From: JBBEBE01 sp040882505
Lineage (GTDB): Bacteria; Bacteroidota; Rhodothermia; Balneolales; Balneolaceae
Reading direction: 5' to 3'
DNA: 64,000 nt
Assembly (NCBI GenBank): GCA_040882505.1
Contig: JBBEBE010000005.1
Location: forward strand, 1-64,000
This document shows, piece by piece, positions 15,959 to 25,800 of the stretch. Positions within the stretch are counted from its first letter, which is position 1. Every line of letters begins with the position of its first letter. The notes below the pieces were generated by a model. That model did not search any database and was not told where the DNA came from. It saw only the letters and a program-made list of their open reading frames with translations. Both the position numbers and the translations under genes were made by a program.

Positions 15959-16501
15959 ATGACCAGATCGATTAATTTGTTCCTGATTTCAAGCATGATG
16001 GTCGGAGTACTCTTCATGAGTGTCGGTTGCCGAACCACCGAAGAAGTAACCGAACCTGAAGTCGTTCAAGAGGAGCCCGAAGAGGAGCTCGATGATGAAG
16101 TAGGATTTGTAGAAGAAGAGCCGGAGCCGGAGCCGGACCACATTGCCGAGCTTACGTCTGTCAACTTCAACTTTGACAAATCGGACATTACCGATCGTGC
16201 GTCTCGTCTATTGGCTCAAAATGTGCAGCAACTGCGCGACAATCCGGATGTTCGGGTACGTATCGATGCCTATACAGACCATGTAGGTGGTGATCAATAC
16301 AACGTACGACTGAGTGTTCGCCGCGGCGAATCCGTTGCCAACTTCTACCGAACCAACGGAATCAGCTCTGACAGAATTGAAACTCGCGGTCTTGGAAAGC
16401 ATCCGGTTCCTTGCTCGGAATCAGAATTGGCCGCTGAAAATGGCCCGGGTTGCGAAAAGAATCGGGTAGCTGATTCTCATCCAATCAATCCGGCCTACTG
16501 A
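15959..16501 (+). CDS. OmpA/Pal-like peptidoglycan-associated lipoprotein
   Basis: 180 residues. Signal peptide with lipobox ending Ser-Val-Gly-Cys (Cys at about 22), then an acidic Glu/Pro-rich linker (about 27-62) and an OmpA-C domain (about 65-175). The domain shows the start VNFNFDKSDI, the central YTDHVGGDQYN...LSVRR block, and the final CEKNRVADS, which correspond to the diaminopimelate-binding NxxLSxxRA and NRRVE positions. The protein should anchor the outer membrane to peptidoglycan. Two Cys (in PVPCSE and GPGCEKN) could form a disulfide. No tolB or other tol-pal genes are adjacent. A strong terminator follows. Confidence 0.88.
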   Translation: MTRSINLFLISSMMVGVLFMSVGCRTTEEVTEPEVVQEEPEEELDDEVGFVEEEPEPEPDHIAELTSVNFNFDKSDITDRASRLLAQNVQQLRDNPDVRVRIDAYTDHVGGDQYNVRLSVRRGESVANFYRTNGISSDRIETRGLGKHPVPCSESELAAENGPGCEKNRVADSHPINPAY

Positions 16502-16547
16502 TCCATCCATTTGATTGGATGACGTTCCGGAGCGGAACAAGAATTAC

Positions 16548-16585
16548 AAAAGGCGAGCGATCCATCCGGACGTTCGCCTTTTTTT
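16548..16585 (+). terminator. Intrinsic terminator of the Pal-like gene, weakly bidirectional
   Basis: The stem AAAGGCGA/TCGCCTTT with a loop of about 17 bases is followed by a T-run on the forward strand. The opposite-strand ABC gene ends in this T-run (its TAA is 16586-16584). On that strand the hairpin is followed only by four Ts, so it may also stop the ABC transcript, less efficiently. Confidence 0.8.
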
Positions 16586-17675
16586 ATTCCCCGGAATCTG
16601 TCGTATGAATGAGCGTCGTGGCTCCCACCTTTGACTCACTCTCTTCGTCAAGCACGACAGCCGGTTCAAGTGGCCGCATGACGACTGCATCATCGGTGTT
16701 GAATAGCACCCGGTTGTCGGTATGCACAATATACTTCTCCCCTTTGAAGAGGACATGATAGGTAATGTCGTGACCTTTGAACTCTCGACCGATAATCAAT
16801 CCAGTCGGTGTATCGGGGTTTCCATCCGGAGTTTCAATCGTCAAGTGTTCGGGTCGTATGGAACAGACGACTCGTCCGCACGCCTCGCAATCCAACTCGA
16901 CGGGCCCTATAGAGGTCTCCACTTGGCGAGAGCCAACAGCCTCGGCTTCCAACAAATTGGTTCGTCCCAGAAATTGGGCAACAAAACGGGTCTTTGGCTT
17001 GTAATAAACCTCTTCAGGGACGCCAATTTGTTCAATTTTACCTTCATTCATGACCGCGATCCGGTCGGCAAACGAAAGCGCCTCCTCCTGATCATGGGTC
17101 ACCAAAACTGCACTCATTCCTGCCTTCTTCAGGATGGACCGAACCTCTTTTCGGGTCGAATCGCGGAGCATGGCATCCAAATTTGAAAACGGCTCGTCAA
17201 GCAGGACAAGATTGGGCTTGGGAGCGATTGCACGAGCCAGAGCAACACGCTGTTGCTGCCCTCCTGAAAGCTCCGCCGGACTACGATCCTTGTAATCCCC
17301 CATTCCGGTCCGGCAGAGAACCTCCTCTGCAAAAACCTCTCGTTTGTGACGGGGAAGATGCTGAAGTCCGAAGGCCACATTGTGAAGCGCAGACATATGC
17401 GGAAATAGAGCATAATCCTGAAAAACGAAACCAATTCCACGTTGCTGTGGTGGTATAAACTGCCCCTGCCCCGTCAACATTCGCCCATTCAGAATCACAT
17501 CTCCCTCTTCCGGTGTTTCAAATCCGGAAATCAGTCGCAACGTGGTCGTCTTCCCGCAGCCACTGGGGCCGAGAAGTGCAAATATCTCATTCTCTTTGAC
17601 ATCAAAAGAGACTCTGTCTACAACAGGGTTCCCTTTTTCAAACGATTTGACAAGATTATGTACCTCAAGCAGCAT
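16584..17675 (-). CDS. ABC transporter ATP-binding protein, Fe3+/spermidine-type (FbpC/PotA-like)
   Basis: 363 residues. Full nucleotide-binding domain with Walker A (GPSGCGKTTT), Q-loop (FVFQDYALFPH), ABC signature (LSGGQQQR), Walker B (LVLLDEPFSNLD) and H-loop (THDQEEAL), followed by a C-terminal TOBE-type regulatory region (about residues 240-340). This architecture is that of importers for ferric iron, polyamines, molybdate or sulfate. No permease or binding-protein gene is adjacent, so the substrate cannot be named. The TOBE part contains LDCEACGRVVCS, a small cysteine cluster. Upstream and divergent to the SPOR gene. Confidence 0.85.
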   Translation of the reverse strand: MLLEVHNLVKSFEKGNPVVDRVSFDVKENEIFALLGPSGCGKTTTLRLISGFETPEEGDVILNGRMLTGQGQFIPPQQRGIGFVFQDYALFPHMSALHNVAFGLQHLPRHKREVFAEEVLCRTGMGDYKDRSPAELSGGQQQRVALARAIAPKPNLVLLDEPFSNLDAMLRDSTRKEVRSILKKAGMSAVLVTHDQEEALSFADRIAVMNEGKIEQIGVPEEVYYKPKTRFVAQFLGRTNLLEAEAVGSRQVETSIGPVELDCEACGRVVCSIRPEHLTIETPDGNPDTPTGLIIGREFKGHDITYHVLFKGEKYIVHTDNRVLFNTDDAVVMRPLEPAVVLDEESESKVGATTLIHTTDSGE

Positions 17676-17909
17676 GATTCAGCCAGACTCTGAAGCCCGC
17701 TTTTGGGCTTTATTTATACCAATTCTATATAAAATACGACTATTTACCGGTTGTGAAAACCCTCTATTTTCAGCTTCCACATTCCGGAATTCCGACAGAC
17801 TTTCGAATCTTTCTGGAACCCTTCGCTCTACCTTGTGTTAAATCGTGTAATCGTTTAAGTTGAATTCAGAAACATGGAATTAGCCCTCCACCAATTAATC
17901 CGATCGGTT

Positions 17910-18440
17910 ATGAATCCAAGACGCTACATCCCGTATCTTCCCCTGGTGCTTATTTTGTTCGCCATAAGCTGTGGTCCCAGCCAGGAAGAGATTCAGCAGC
18001 AACAAGAAGCGGAGCAGCAGGCACGTCTCGACTCCCTCGAACGAGTATGGGAAGAGGAGATGGAGCAGATGCGCCAAGACAGTTTGGCTCAGGCCGAACA
18101 GGACCGCTTGGAGCAAGAAGCGGCCGAAGCTGAAGAGGAAGAAGAAGAGTCTGATCGGAGTGAACAATTGGAGATCACTTGGCAGACCAATGGCGCATTC
18201 ACTGTCCAAGTCCGATCCTGGAGAAGTGAAGACCGAGCAGAGGAACACGCCAACCACTGGAAAGAGCGTGGATATCCACACGCTTATATCGTCAAACACG
18301 GCGATGAATCGGTCGGTGATGTCTGGTTTCGCGTCCGATTAGGGAACGTTGGAAGTTATGCCATGGCAAAACGTTTACAGGAAAAAATTCGCAGTGAACA
18401 CGGAGCCGATTCCTGGATTGCCAACAGTGACGCATCGTGA
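17910..18440 (+). CDS. SPOR-domain lipoprotein
   Basis: 176 residues from the ATG at 17910, chosen since it starts a compact lipoprotein signal (MNPRR then a hydrophobic run ending Ala-Ile-Ser-Cys); an ATG 12 codons earlier is possible. A Gln/Glu-rich coiled-coil (about residues 25-90) leads to a SPOR domain (about 98-170, beginning FTVQVRSWRSED and including WFRVRLGNVGSY). SPOR domains bind denuded septal glycan. A role in division or septal peptidoglycan is inferred. It is a single-gene unit, with two hairpins after it. Confidence 0.83.
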   Translation: MNPRRYIPYLPLVLILFAISCGPSQEEIQQQQEAEQQARLDSLERVWEEEMEQMRQDSLAQAEQDRLEQEAAEAEEEEEESDRSEQLEITWQTNGAFTVQVRSWRSEDRAEEHANHWKERGYPHAYIVKHGDESVGDVWFRVRLGNVGSYAMAKRLQEKIRSEHGADSWIANSDAS

Positions 18441-18472
18441 TTTGTAGATAAGCTATTTATTTTACTAATTTT

Positions 18473-18495
18473 AGAGGCGCTCAAGTAGCGCCTCT
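18473..18495. repeat. Perfect 9-bp inverted repeat
   Basis: AGAGGCGCT and AGCGCCTCT flank a 5-nt loop CAAGT. There is no T-run on either side, so it is not a canonical intrinsic terminator. It sits between the SPOR stop codon and the real terminator 15 bases further on. Confidence 0.6.
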
Positions 18496-18509
18496 CTTGA
18501 TGAATAGTC

Positions 18510-18550
18510 AGGGCAACATACCTGAACCGTGTGTTGCCCTCTTTTTTTCT
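18510..18550 (+). terminator. Intrinsic terminator after the SPOR gene
   Basis: A 9-bp perfect stem (AGGGCAACA with TGTTGCCCT) with a 13-base loop is followed by CTTTTTTTCT. It is one of the clearest terminators in the window and separates the SPOR unit from the STAS-PP2C operon. Confidence 0.9.
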
Positions 18551-18677
18551 CTACCCATTTCGTCGACAATTCTGTCTGCATGCACCCTCTTCGGTAGTCG
18601 TTGACAAACATTCTGTTTCGGCCTCCATGTCAGAACCTCTATATTCGAGCAGATCCTGTATTGAGTAACCACCCCCT

Positions 18678-19043
18678 ATGAAATCGTTTCATCTGGAACA
18701 TCGGGCAGACGGTCCGGTAGACATTTTCCGCATTGAAGGGGAGCTTGGCACCGAGTCTGCCTACACTCTCGAAGCTGCTCTCCTCGAACAGATGCGGAAC
18801 GGCCGGTACTGCTTTGTTGTCAACGCCCGGAAATTGGAACAGATCACCAGTACCGGCCTGGGCATGTTCATGGCACGAATCGAAGAGATTCGAACACACC
18901 ATGGAGACATCAAATTTTGTCATTTGCGCAGCCGCGTATATCACGTTTTTGATCTCCTCGGATACCCTTCATTTTTCGAGATCCTCGATAAGGAAGACGA
19001 AGCCATTCAACGTTTCTTGAATGGAGGAGACGATCATGCCTGA
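18678..19043 (+). CDS. STAS-domain anti-sigma-factor antagonist
   Basis: 121 residues, a single STAS domain throughout. The phosphorylation-site segment is QITSTGLGMF (Ser58/Thr59), equivalent to the phosphorylated Ser of SpoIIAA. These proteins bind an anti-sigma kinase in partner-switching pathways. The following PP2C phosphatase gene overlaps it by 8 nt, so the phosphatase is likely to dephosphorylate this protein. No anti-sigma kinase (HATPase) is adjacent. Confidence 0.85.
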   Translation: MKSFHLEHRADGPVDIFRIEGELGTESAYTLEAALLEQMRNGRYCFVVNARKLEQITSTGLGMFMARIEEIRTHHGDIKFCHLRSRVYHVFDLLGYPSFFEILDKEDEAIQRFLNGGDDHA

Positions 19044-20769
19044 ACGATTGGATTCCACAGGAAAAGAAGAAACTCGTTTCCAGCTCCGGACTCTTCTGGA
19101 AACCAGTCGTCTGCTTATTGAATCCCGGGATATTCCTGTCATTCTTGACAACCTCCTCTACATCACAATGGATAAAATGATGGTACCGAGGGGTGCTGTT
19201 TTGCTCTATGACGAGAAACGGAGGGATTACCGTATTACACGAATCAAGGGACACGCCTCCATGCAGGAAGAGGATCGTCTCACACTCCCCTGGAAACACA
19301 GTGATCATGAACCGATCGTTGTGGATCCCATGGCACTGGATCTGCCCTACCCAGAGCTTTTCATTGGTAAAAACCGTGGACTTTATTTTAATCTGCGTAC
19401 AAGTGATCACCATCTCGGGTACCTCTACCTTGGGCGCAAAGGAAATGACGGGATCCTCAATGAACAGGAGATTGACTTTGTCGAGAGCCTCAGTATCATT
19501 TCTGCTGTAGGGATCTCCAATTCGCAACTCTTCGGAGAGATGCACAAGATGAACCGGAAGCTGGATCGCCGTGTATTCGAGCTCAATACGCTTTTCGAGC
19601 TTTCGAAGGATTTCAGCTTTTCAACGAGTCGGAAGGTCATCGCCGGTACCTTCAAATTTGCATTATTGGGCCATCTGATGGTTCGAAAGTTTGTTCTTCT
19701 CTTTTTGATTGATGAAGAACCAACCGTCATGTCTTCCAGTGGGCTCACTCGCATGCCCAATCGTCAAGAACGTGAAGAGATTTTCGATCTGCCACAAGAA
19801 CTGCTGCGTGTTCAACCCCACCAGCATGAAGCCTCTGAATTTTTATACGAAAACAAGATTTCTACCCTTGTTGCGCTACGACTTCAAGGTGAAAAGGTGG
19901 CTGTCATCGGCGTCAGTGACAAGGCGACCGGTCAACCGCTCTCCAGGACCAGCCTCCATTTTCTACAGTCTTTGGGAAATCTTGCAGTACTCTCCATCCA
20001 GAAATCCGTCTTTCTCGAAGAACGGATCGAAACAGAACGATTGGAAAAAGAACTACTCATTGCCAAAGAGGTACAGAACGGACTTTTTCCCAGTCAACTT
20101 CCGGAGATACCGGGAATTCACGTTGCCGCTCGTAATGTTCCTTCCCAGCATGTCGGGGGTGACTATTTCGATGTCGTTCCCTCTCCTGACGGCAATCACA
20201 TTCTGGCCATTGCAGACGTCTCGGGCAAAGGATTTCCGGCTGCACTGTTGATGGCCAATCTTCAGTCCATGCTTCATGTTCTTTTGCCGGTTCCCATCTC
20301 ACTGAGTGAAGCAACCGGCAGAATCAACAATCTTATCTTTCACAATACCCCCAGTGACCGGTTTGTCACATTTTTTTGGGCCAAATATTTTTACAAAGAG
20401 CGACGACTTCGATACATCAATGCCGGTCACAACCCGCCTCTTCTGCTTAAAAACAAGGCGAACGAGGTCTCTGAACTACGCGAAGGAGGCATGATACTGG
20501 GCGTCGTGCCAACGGTAACACCTTATGCAGAAACCGATGTACAATTGGACGATGGAGATCTGCTGGTCTGCTTCACGGACGGTATAACGGAAGCATTTGA
20601 TGAAAATGGTGAAGAATATGGGAAGCACCGATTGATCGACATGTTGATTCAAGTCCGTGAGCGTTCTCCACACGACATTATGAACGCCATCATTCAGGAT
20701 GTCAATCGGTTCTCAAATCATGTACAGGCCGACGATTTTACCCTGATCGTTGTCAAGGGGACACCATAA
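19036..20769 (+). CDS. GAF-containing PP2C-type (SpoIIE/RsbU-like) serine phosphatase
   Basis: 577 residues from the ATG at 19036, which has a GGAGGAG site about 7 bases upstream; an ATG 15 bases earlier is less well placed. Two GAF-like regions (about residues 10-150 and 185-330) are followed by a short coiled linker and a PP2C/SpoIIE domain (about 360-577). Metal and catalytic motifs are present: GGDYFD, IADVSGKG, INAGHNPP and CFTDGITEA. It should sense a signal via GAF and dephosphorylate the STAS antagonist encoded just before it. It is in the cytosol; no membrane helix. The 3' end overlaps mltF, on the other strand, by 17 bp. Confidence 0.9.
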   Translation: MPERLDSTGKEETRFQLRTLLETSRLLIESRDIPVILDNLLYITMDKMMVPRGAVLLYDEKRRDYRITRIKGHASMQEEDRLTLPWKHSDHEPIVVDPMALDLPYPELFIGKNRGLYFNLRTSDHHLGYLYLGRKGNDGILNEQEIDFVESLSIISAVGISNSQLFGEMHKMNRKLDRRVFELNTLFELSKDFSFSTSRKVIAGTFKFALLGHLMVRKFVLLFLIDEEPTVMSSSGLTRMPNRQEREEIFDLPQELLRVQPHQHEASEFLYENKISTLVALRLQGEKVAVIGVSDKATGQPLSRTSLHFLQSLGNLAVLSIQKSVFLEERIETERLEKELLIAKEVQNGLFPSQLPEIPGIHVAARNVPSQHVGGDYFDVVPSPDGNHILAIADVSGKGFPAALLMANLQSMLHVLLPVPISLSEATGRINNLIFHNTPSDRFVTFFWAKYFYKERRLRYINAGHNPPLLLKNKANEVSELREGGMILGVVPTVTPYAETDVQLDDGDLLVCFTDGITEAFDENGEEYGKHRLIDMLIQVRERSPHDIMNAIIQDVNRFSNHVQADDFTLIVVKGTP

Positions 20770-22285
20770 GTCCGGCACCCAAGATTCCAGGATAGCGAAC
20801 GCCCTCTCTGGACTCTGCAATTGTAACAATTCGCTGATAGGTTTGATAACGGTTCATGATCTCTTCGACGTAGCGAACCGTTTCGATTCCCCGTGCAAAT
20901 CCGTATCGGGCGTCCTGATAGTGTCGTCTTTGCATAAGCATCATAAATGCTTCGGCCACTTCTTCCCATTCATTGGGATTTCCATTCCGGTCGATCACAA
21001 GTCGACGTGCGTCTGCCATATGGCCCAACCCGGCATTGTAGGTAGCCAATGCAAAGGACCACTGGTTCAGACTGTCCAGATACGCGTAGTGATCGAGATG
21101 TTCTCTCAGGATACGGGCACCCTCTCGAATGTTGGATTCCGGGAGATACAGATCGTCAAGTTCTACATCCGAAAATCGCGGGATAATCTGCATAAGGCCC
21201 ACGGCACCCGCCCAACTTTCTGAAGAGGGGTTGAATCTGGACTCTTGAGCAATCATGGCTGTAAGCATCAACCAGTCCAGATCGAGGGAGTCGGCCACAC
21301 TTTGGACGAGATCATCGTAGGGCGAGATCAATCCGGTGGTCTGGTAGAGAGCCCCCGGATTGTAATACTCGGCAAGTTGTGGCCCTGTGACAAAATACCG
21401 ATTCCGAAGAATATTGAGCAATTCCGAGCGGCGGGGTCGCTCGCTGTCTGCAGTGAAACGAAAATGTTGGTAAAGGAACCGGTTCATCCGATCCAGTAAA
21501 TCCGGCGCATTTCTGCGTGTTGCCCACGCAATCGTATCATTCTCCGCAATCACGGGACCGGGCAAGAGACCGTCCAGATATCGATCTGCAGCATGAAACA
21601 TGTTGTCATCGGAAACTGTTGCCGCATACGGGCCTTCCGCTACTTGAAACAGAAGTGATTCGGTGTCCACTCCCTCATTGACCAGGTCAATATTCAATGG
21701 GACCCCCTGATCCTGCAACGCTTTGAGTGTTGGATAGTACGAACTGTTCCTTCCAACCGTAATCGGGATTTGACGCTCGACCAATTCGTCCAGGCTGGAC
21801 GGGATATCCTCCAGCTGTTTGCTGAAGACGATCATCTGGTCTACGAGGTTGTAGGGTCGACTAAACGAGGCGATTTTGGATCGATCATCATTGACTGCGT
21901 AATTGGCTGCAATCAAGTCTCCCTCGCCGCGGTTTAGCAATTCGAAAGGGTTTTGATCCCCATCGATAATCACAACTTCCAATGCCAGATCATGCTCCCG
22001 GGCAAATGCCCGAACCAGCTCATACTCAAAACCGACTTCCATTCCCTGGTGCAGAAAGTACGTATTGGAACTGTAGTGGGTGATCATGCGAAGAACACCA
22101 CTCTGTTTGACCTCTTCGAAATCCCGTTCAACAGGATCCGGAATAGCCAGCGGTTCCTCTTCATTCCCTGCCCTTGATTCTCTCTGATCAGAATTCCCGG
22201 TGCAGGAACCCAAAAAAAAGAGAACGAGTAGCATTAGCAGATAGATGTGACTTCGTCCGATTTGGAGTGGGTCAGCATGTGTCAT
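20753..22285 (-). CDS. mltF: MltF-like membrane-bound lytic murein transglycosylase
   Basis: 510 residues. Lipoprotein signal with Cys28 after a Leu-rich core (FLGSC), then a solute-binding-protein-3-like regulatory domain (about 55-300) and a C-terminal SLT lysozyme-like domain (about 330-490). The catalytic Glu lies in MIAQESRFNP, followed by the SLT motifs GAVGLMQI and ATYNAGLGH. It cleaves the glycan strand by forming 1,6-anhydro-muramic acid. Length and domain order match E. coli MltF. Last gene of a long reverse-strand run beginning at pyrR; its end overlaps the PP2C gene on the other strand. Confidence 0.92.
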   Translation of the reverse strand: MTHADPLQIGRSHIYLLMLLVLFFLGSCTGNSDQRESRAGNEEEPLAIPDPVERDFEEVKQSGVLRMITHYSSNTYFLHQGMEVGFEYELVRAFAREHDLALEVVIIDGDQNPFELLNRGEGDLIAANYAVNDDRSKIASFSRPYNLVDQMIVFSKQLEDIPSSLDELVERQIPITVGRNSSYYPTLKALQDQGVPLNIDLVNEGVDTESLLFQVAEGPYAATVSDDNMFHAADRYLDGLLPGPVIAENDTIAWATRRNAPDLLDRMNRFLYQHFRFTADSERPRRSELLNILRNRYFVTGPQLAEYYNPGALYQTTGLISPYDDLVQSVADSLDLDWLMLTAMIAQESRFNPSSESWAGAVGLMQIIPRFSDVELDDLYLPESNIREGARILREHLDHYAYLDSLNQWSFALATYNAGLGHMADARRLVIDRNGNPNEWEEVAEAFMMLMQRRHYQDARYGFARGIETVRYVEEIMNRYQTYQRIVTIAESREGVRYPGILGAGLMVSP

Positions 22286-22364
22286 GCACGATGTTGTTCG
22301 TTACCGTTCACCGAAACCTTCTGAAAACCTCTTGCCTCAACCGGTTTTAAATGAGTATCGTTCC

Positions 22365-22772
22365 CTACCGAATCCGATGCATGGAGTCCACCAGCTCCTG
22401 ATCTTTTCGTATCAGTCGATGAGCCTGCCAAAGAGAAATTGCGGCGACAACCAAGAGAAGCAAGGAGAGCAACTCTTGAATCATGAATGTCCCAATGCCA
22501 CCCAGCGAAAAGGCAATGGCTCCACCGACCGCTATAGATCCGGCTTGACTCAAACCGGCCAACCGTACCCAATGCATCTGTTTACGACGATCGGCATAGA
22601 GAAAGATAGCATAGAGTGACAATACCAGCGACACGGCCAACAGAGCCATAAAGAGTATCCCTATCCATTCTTGGGGATCCTGCATGGCCCGGACTGCAAG
22701 CGGAGTAAAGATGGACGCACCGTTTACAATTGCCGAAAGCACCAAAAACACTGTCTGTAATCTCTGTATCAA
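22365..22772 (-). CDS. DUF4293-like membrane protein
   Basis: 135 residues if started at the TTG at 22772 (MIQRLQTVFL, matching the usual beginning of DUF4293 proteins). The open frame extends to 22892 into the RND gene, but that extension is hydrophilic and unlike the family. Four hydrophobic segments follow in typical spacing, with a short basic loop (YADRRKQMHW) between helices two and three. DUF4293 is a Bacteroidetes-group membrane family of unknown function. It is 46 bp downstream of the RND pump and 79 bp before mltF, so likely co-transcribed. Confidence 0.65.
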   Translation of the reverse strand: MIQRLQTVFLVLSAIVNGASIFTPLAVRAMQDPQEWIGILFMALLAVSLVLSLYAIFLYADRRKQMHWVRLAGLSQAGSIAVGGAIAFSLGGIGTFMIQELLSLLLLVVAAISLWQAHRLIRKDQELVDSMHRIR

Positions 22773-22818
22773 ATCAATTTCATTCGGTTCTGTTTGAACG
22801 CTACCAAAGATAAAAAAA

Positions 22819-25800
22819 TCAGATGGATTGTTCCCTTTCAGCTTCCGACTCTTCGTTGGCCAATCGAGATAACCGAATGGATACCGAATCAAATGCCGAA
22901 TAGAGGACAGGTACGACGATGAGTGTCAAGAAAGTTGCAAACGTGAGTCCACTGATGATTGCAATCCCCATCGGCCCCCAAAAACCAGTGCTTTCCGAAC
23001 CGAATTGAATATTGGGATCCATGTTTACAAATAGATTTACAAAATCGATGTTGATGCCGAACGTCAATGGCACCAATCCCAAAATCGTCGTCAGAGCTGT
23101 CAACAAAACCGGGCGAAAACGGATGGCTCCCGCTTCGATAATCGCCTCTCGTTTGGACATTCCGCCATCAATGAGCTGCTTCACATAATCCAGCAAAACC
23201 ACGTTGTTCACACAGACGATCCCTGCCAGGGAGATGACGCCGATAAATGTCATTAACCCGAACGGTGTTCGGGTCAGTACCAACCCAAGTAGCACTCCCG
23301 TCAAACTGAGTCCGACAGCTACCATGATGATCAGCGGGGAAACCACACTGTTGAACTTGCCGAGCATCACCATGAATATGAGTGCAAATCCGATCAACAG
23401 TGCTGTAGAAAGAAACCCAAAGGACTCCTCCTGATCTTCATTCTCTCCGGTATAGGCCATTGAATACCCGATTGGAAGATCCTGTTGGTATGCCTGTAGC
23501 AGCTCTTGTACCTCCATCAATACTTCAGGGCCGCTGTATCCAGGCGCGGCCTGTCCCTCGATGGTAGCCGTTCGCTGTAAATCCAACCGTGTAATGGAAC
23601 CCAACCCGGTCCCCTCTACAAAATCGGCAACCGAAACCAACGGAACCATTCCGTCCATCGTCTGGATATTCAGATCCCTCAAGCTCTCCAGATCCCGTCG
23701 ATCCTCTTCCCGAAGTCTCACCACGATATCATACTCATCTTCACCGTCACGCCAGCTGCTCGTCTCAAATCCATTGTTTGCGATCCGGATTGTCTGGGCA
23801 ATATCTGTCATGTTCAAACCGAATCGACTGGCCCGCTCGTAATCGACTCGAACCTGATACTCGGGCAATCCACCACTTACATTGTTTCGAACGTCCACCA
23901 ACCCCGGAATTTGATCCGTAACGGATGCCTCCACCAGCATATCCGTAATCTCTTCCGCGATTCGAACAATTTCATCAAACCCTTCTCCCGAAATTTCAAT
24001 ATTGACCGGTGCACCGGTCGGGGGTCCCATCTGCTCTCCATCGACAGTGATAATCATATCGGGAATGTCCCGAATCACGTTCCGTATCTTTCCGAGGGTC
24101 ACACTGGACGGTTCGGCCCGATCTTCAAAATCGACCAGGTTCAACGTCACCCGGATTCTCTCCGTACTTTGGGCTCCACCGCCGAAGAAAGGATCTCCGC
24201 TCACCCCGACGTTGGTCTGCACATTCTCAATCCCGGCCGATACCATGGGATCCTCCTCCATCAGACGGTATATCCGGTCTTGCACGTCGCGTGCAGTCTC
24301 GTTGCTTGCATGAATATTGGTCCCGATGGGCCCTTCAAGCTCGACGATAATGTTGTTCGGATCCGTCTGGGGAAAAAACTCGACACCCGTCGGCACCAAA
24401 CCAAACAGAATAAAAATGGAGATCAATACGGCCATGACCGAATTAAGAAGAAGAGACCGGTTGTCTGTCAAGATAAGCGGGGTATTCTTCTTGCGAAGCA
24501 GTCCGGCTCCACCCACCAGAACCACCCATAACGGAAGCGCCAACAGGGACATCCAGACAACCCCCCCTACGGCCTCCGATAAAGAGACCACACCCAGAAT
24601 CAGGGAAATCATTCCGGCAAGTACCCCTCCGATAACAACAGACTGTTTGCCGCCCAAAAAGATCGCTTCTGCCAGATGAACAAAAAGAAGGAGAACACCC
24701 ACCCCGCCCAGAATGGCCGCAATGGGATAAAGAAGATTCCCTGCGGGCGAAAATGATCCAACGATCCATCCAACCAACCCTGTCAGTGCTGCCAATGACA
24801 GCGCTCCAAGAGCCGTCGTATTTCGAAGCAAGGCATATCGTACAGTGTAGTCGCGTTGCAGCATCCAGTTCAGGAAGGATCGATACACCTCAATGACATG
24901 AGGAAGGGTTCGTTGAGTAAACCGACGGGAGAGTGGTTTGATTACGAAGTAATACCCGGCCGTAAAAAAGATGATTGTCAACAACGACACGACAAGTGTC
25001 GTAAAATTGGCCATTCCGACGGCCAGAATGGCAAACAGAAGAAGGACACCAGAGATTACTTTCACAAACTGCGAGACCGGCTTTCGCGGTTCATCATCCA
25101 AACGAACCAGGTAGGCCGTCAATACCGGATAGATAACCAAGGCGACAAAGAGCGAACAGAGAAGTACAATAATGAGCGTCATGGGAAGATAACTCATCAC
25201 TTGGCCGATAATTCCCGGCCAGAAGACCATCGGAATAAATGCGGCCAATAGGGTTGCTGTTGCAGCCATGAGTGCATACCCGACCTCTTCGGTCCCGAGA
25301 CGTGCCGCATCGAAACGAGAGTGCCCCATCTCACGAAAACGGTAGATGTTCTCGACGACCACGACCGAGTTGTCGACCAAGAGACCCAATGCGATAATCA
25401 GGCTGAAGAGAATAATGAAGTTCACCGACTGCCCCATGGCGTGAAGTACGATGAATCCGACCAAAATCGATAAGGGAACAGCCGTCCCGACCAAGAGTGC
25501 ATTCCGAATCCCCAGAAAGAAGACAAGGATCAGAATTACAAAAAGCATCCCGCTAATGATGCTGTTCTCCAAATCGGAAATCATCGTCAATACCTGGTCA
25601 CTCTGGTCTCCAGTCACAAGAACCCGGGTTCCCGGGGGCATTGGACGATCTTCCAAAATCGATTTGACCTCATTGGCCGTATCCAGAATATTGACACCCG
25701 GTGACTTCTTTATATTGAGACTGATCACCTGCGCATCACCGATTTCGGCTGGGTCAATCGGCACCGGATCCCCGTCTTCGTCCGTCTGATACGCACGCAG

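Noticed and set aside
17693..17710. 6-bp hairpin (AAGCCC/GGGCTT) in the leader of the ABC ATPase gene
   Set aside because: Short, no T-run in the right place and no sign of a regulatory partner.
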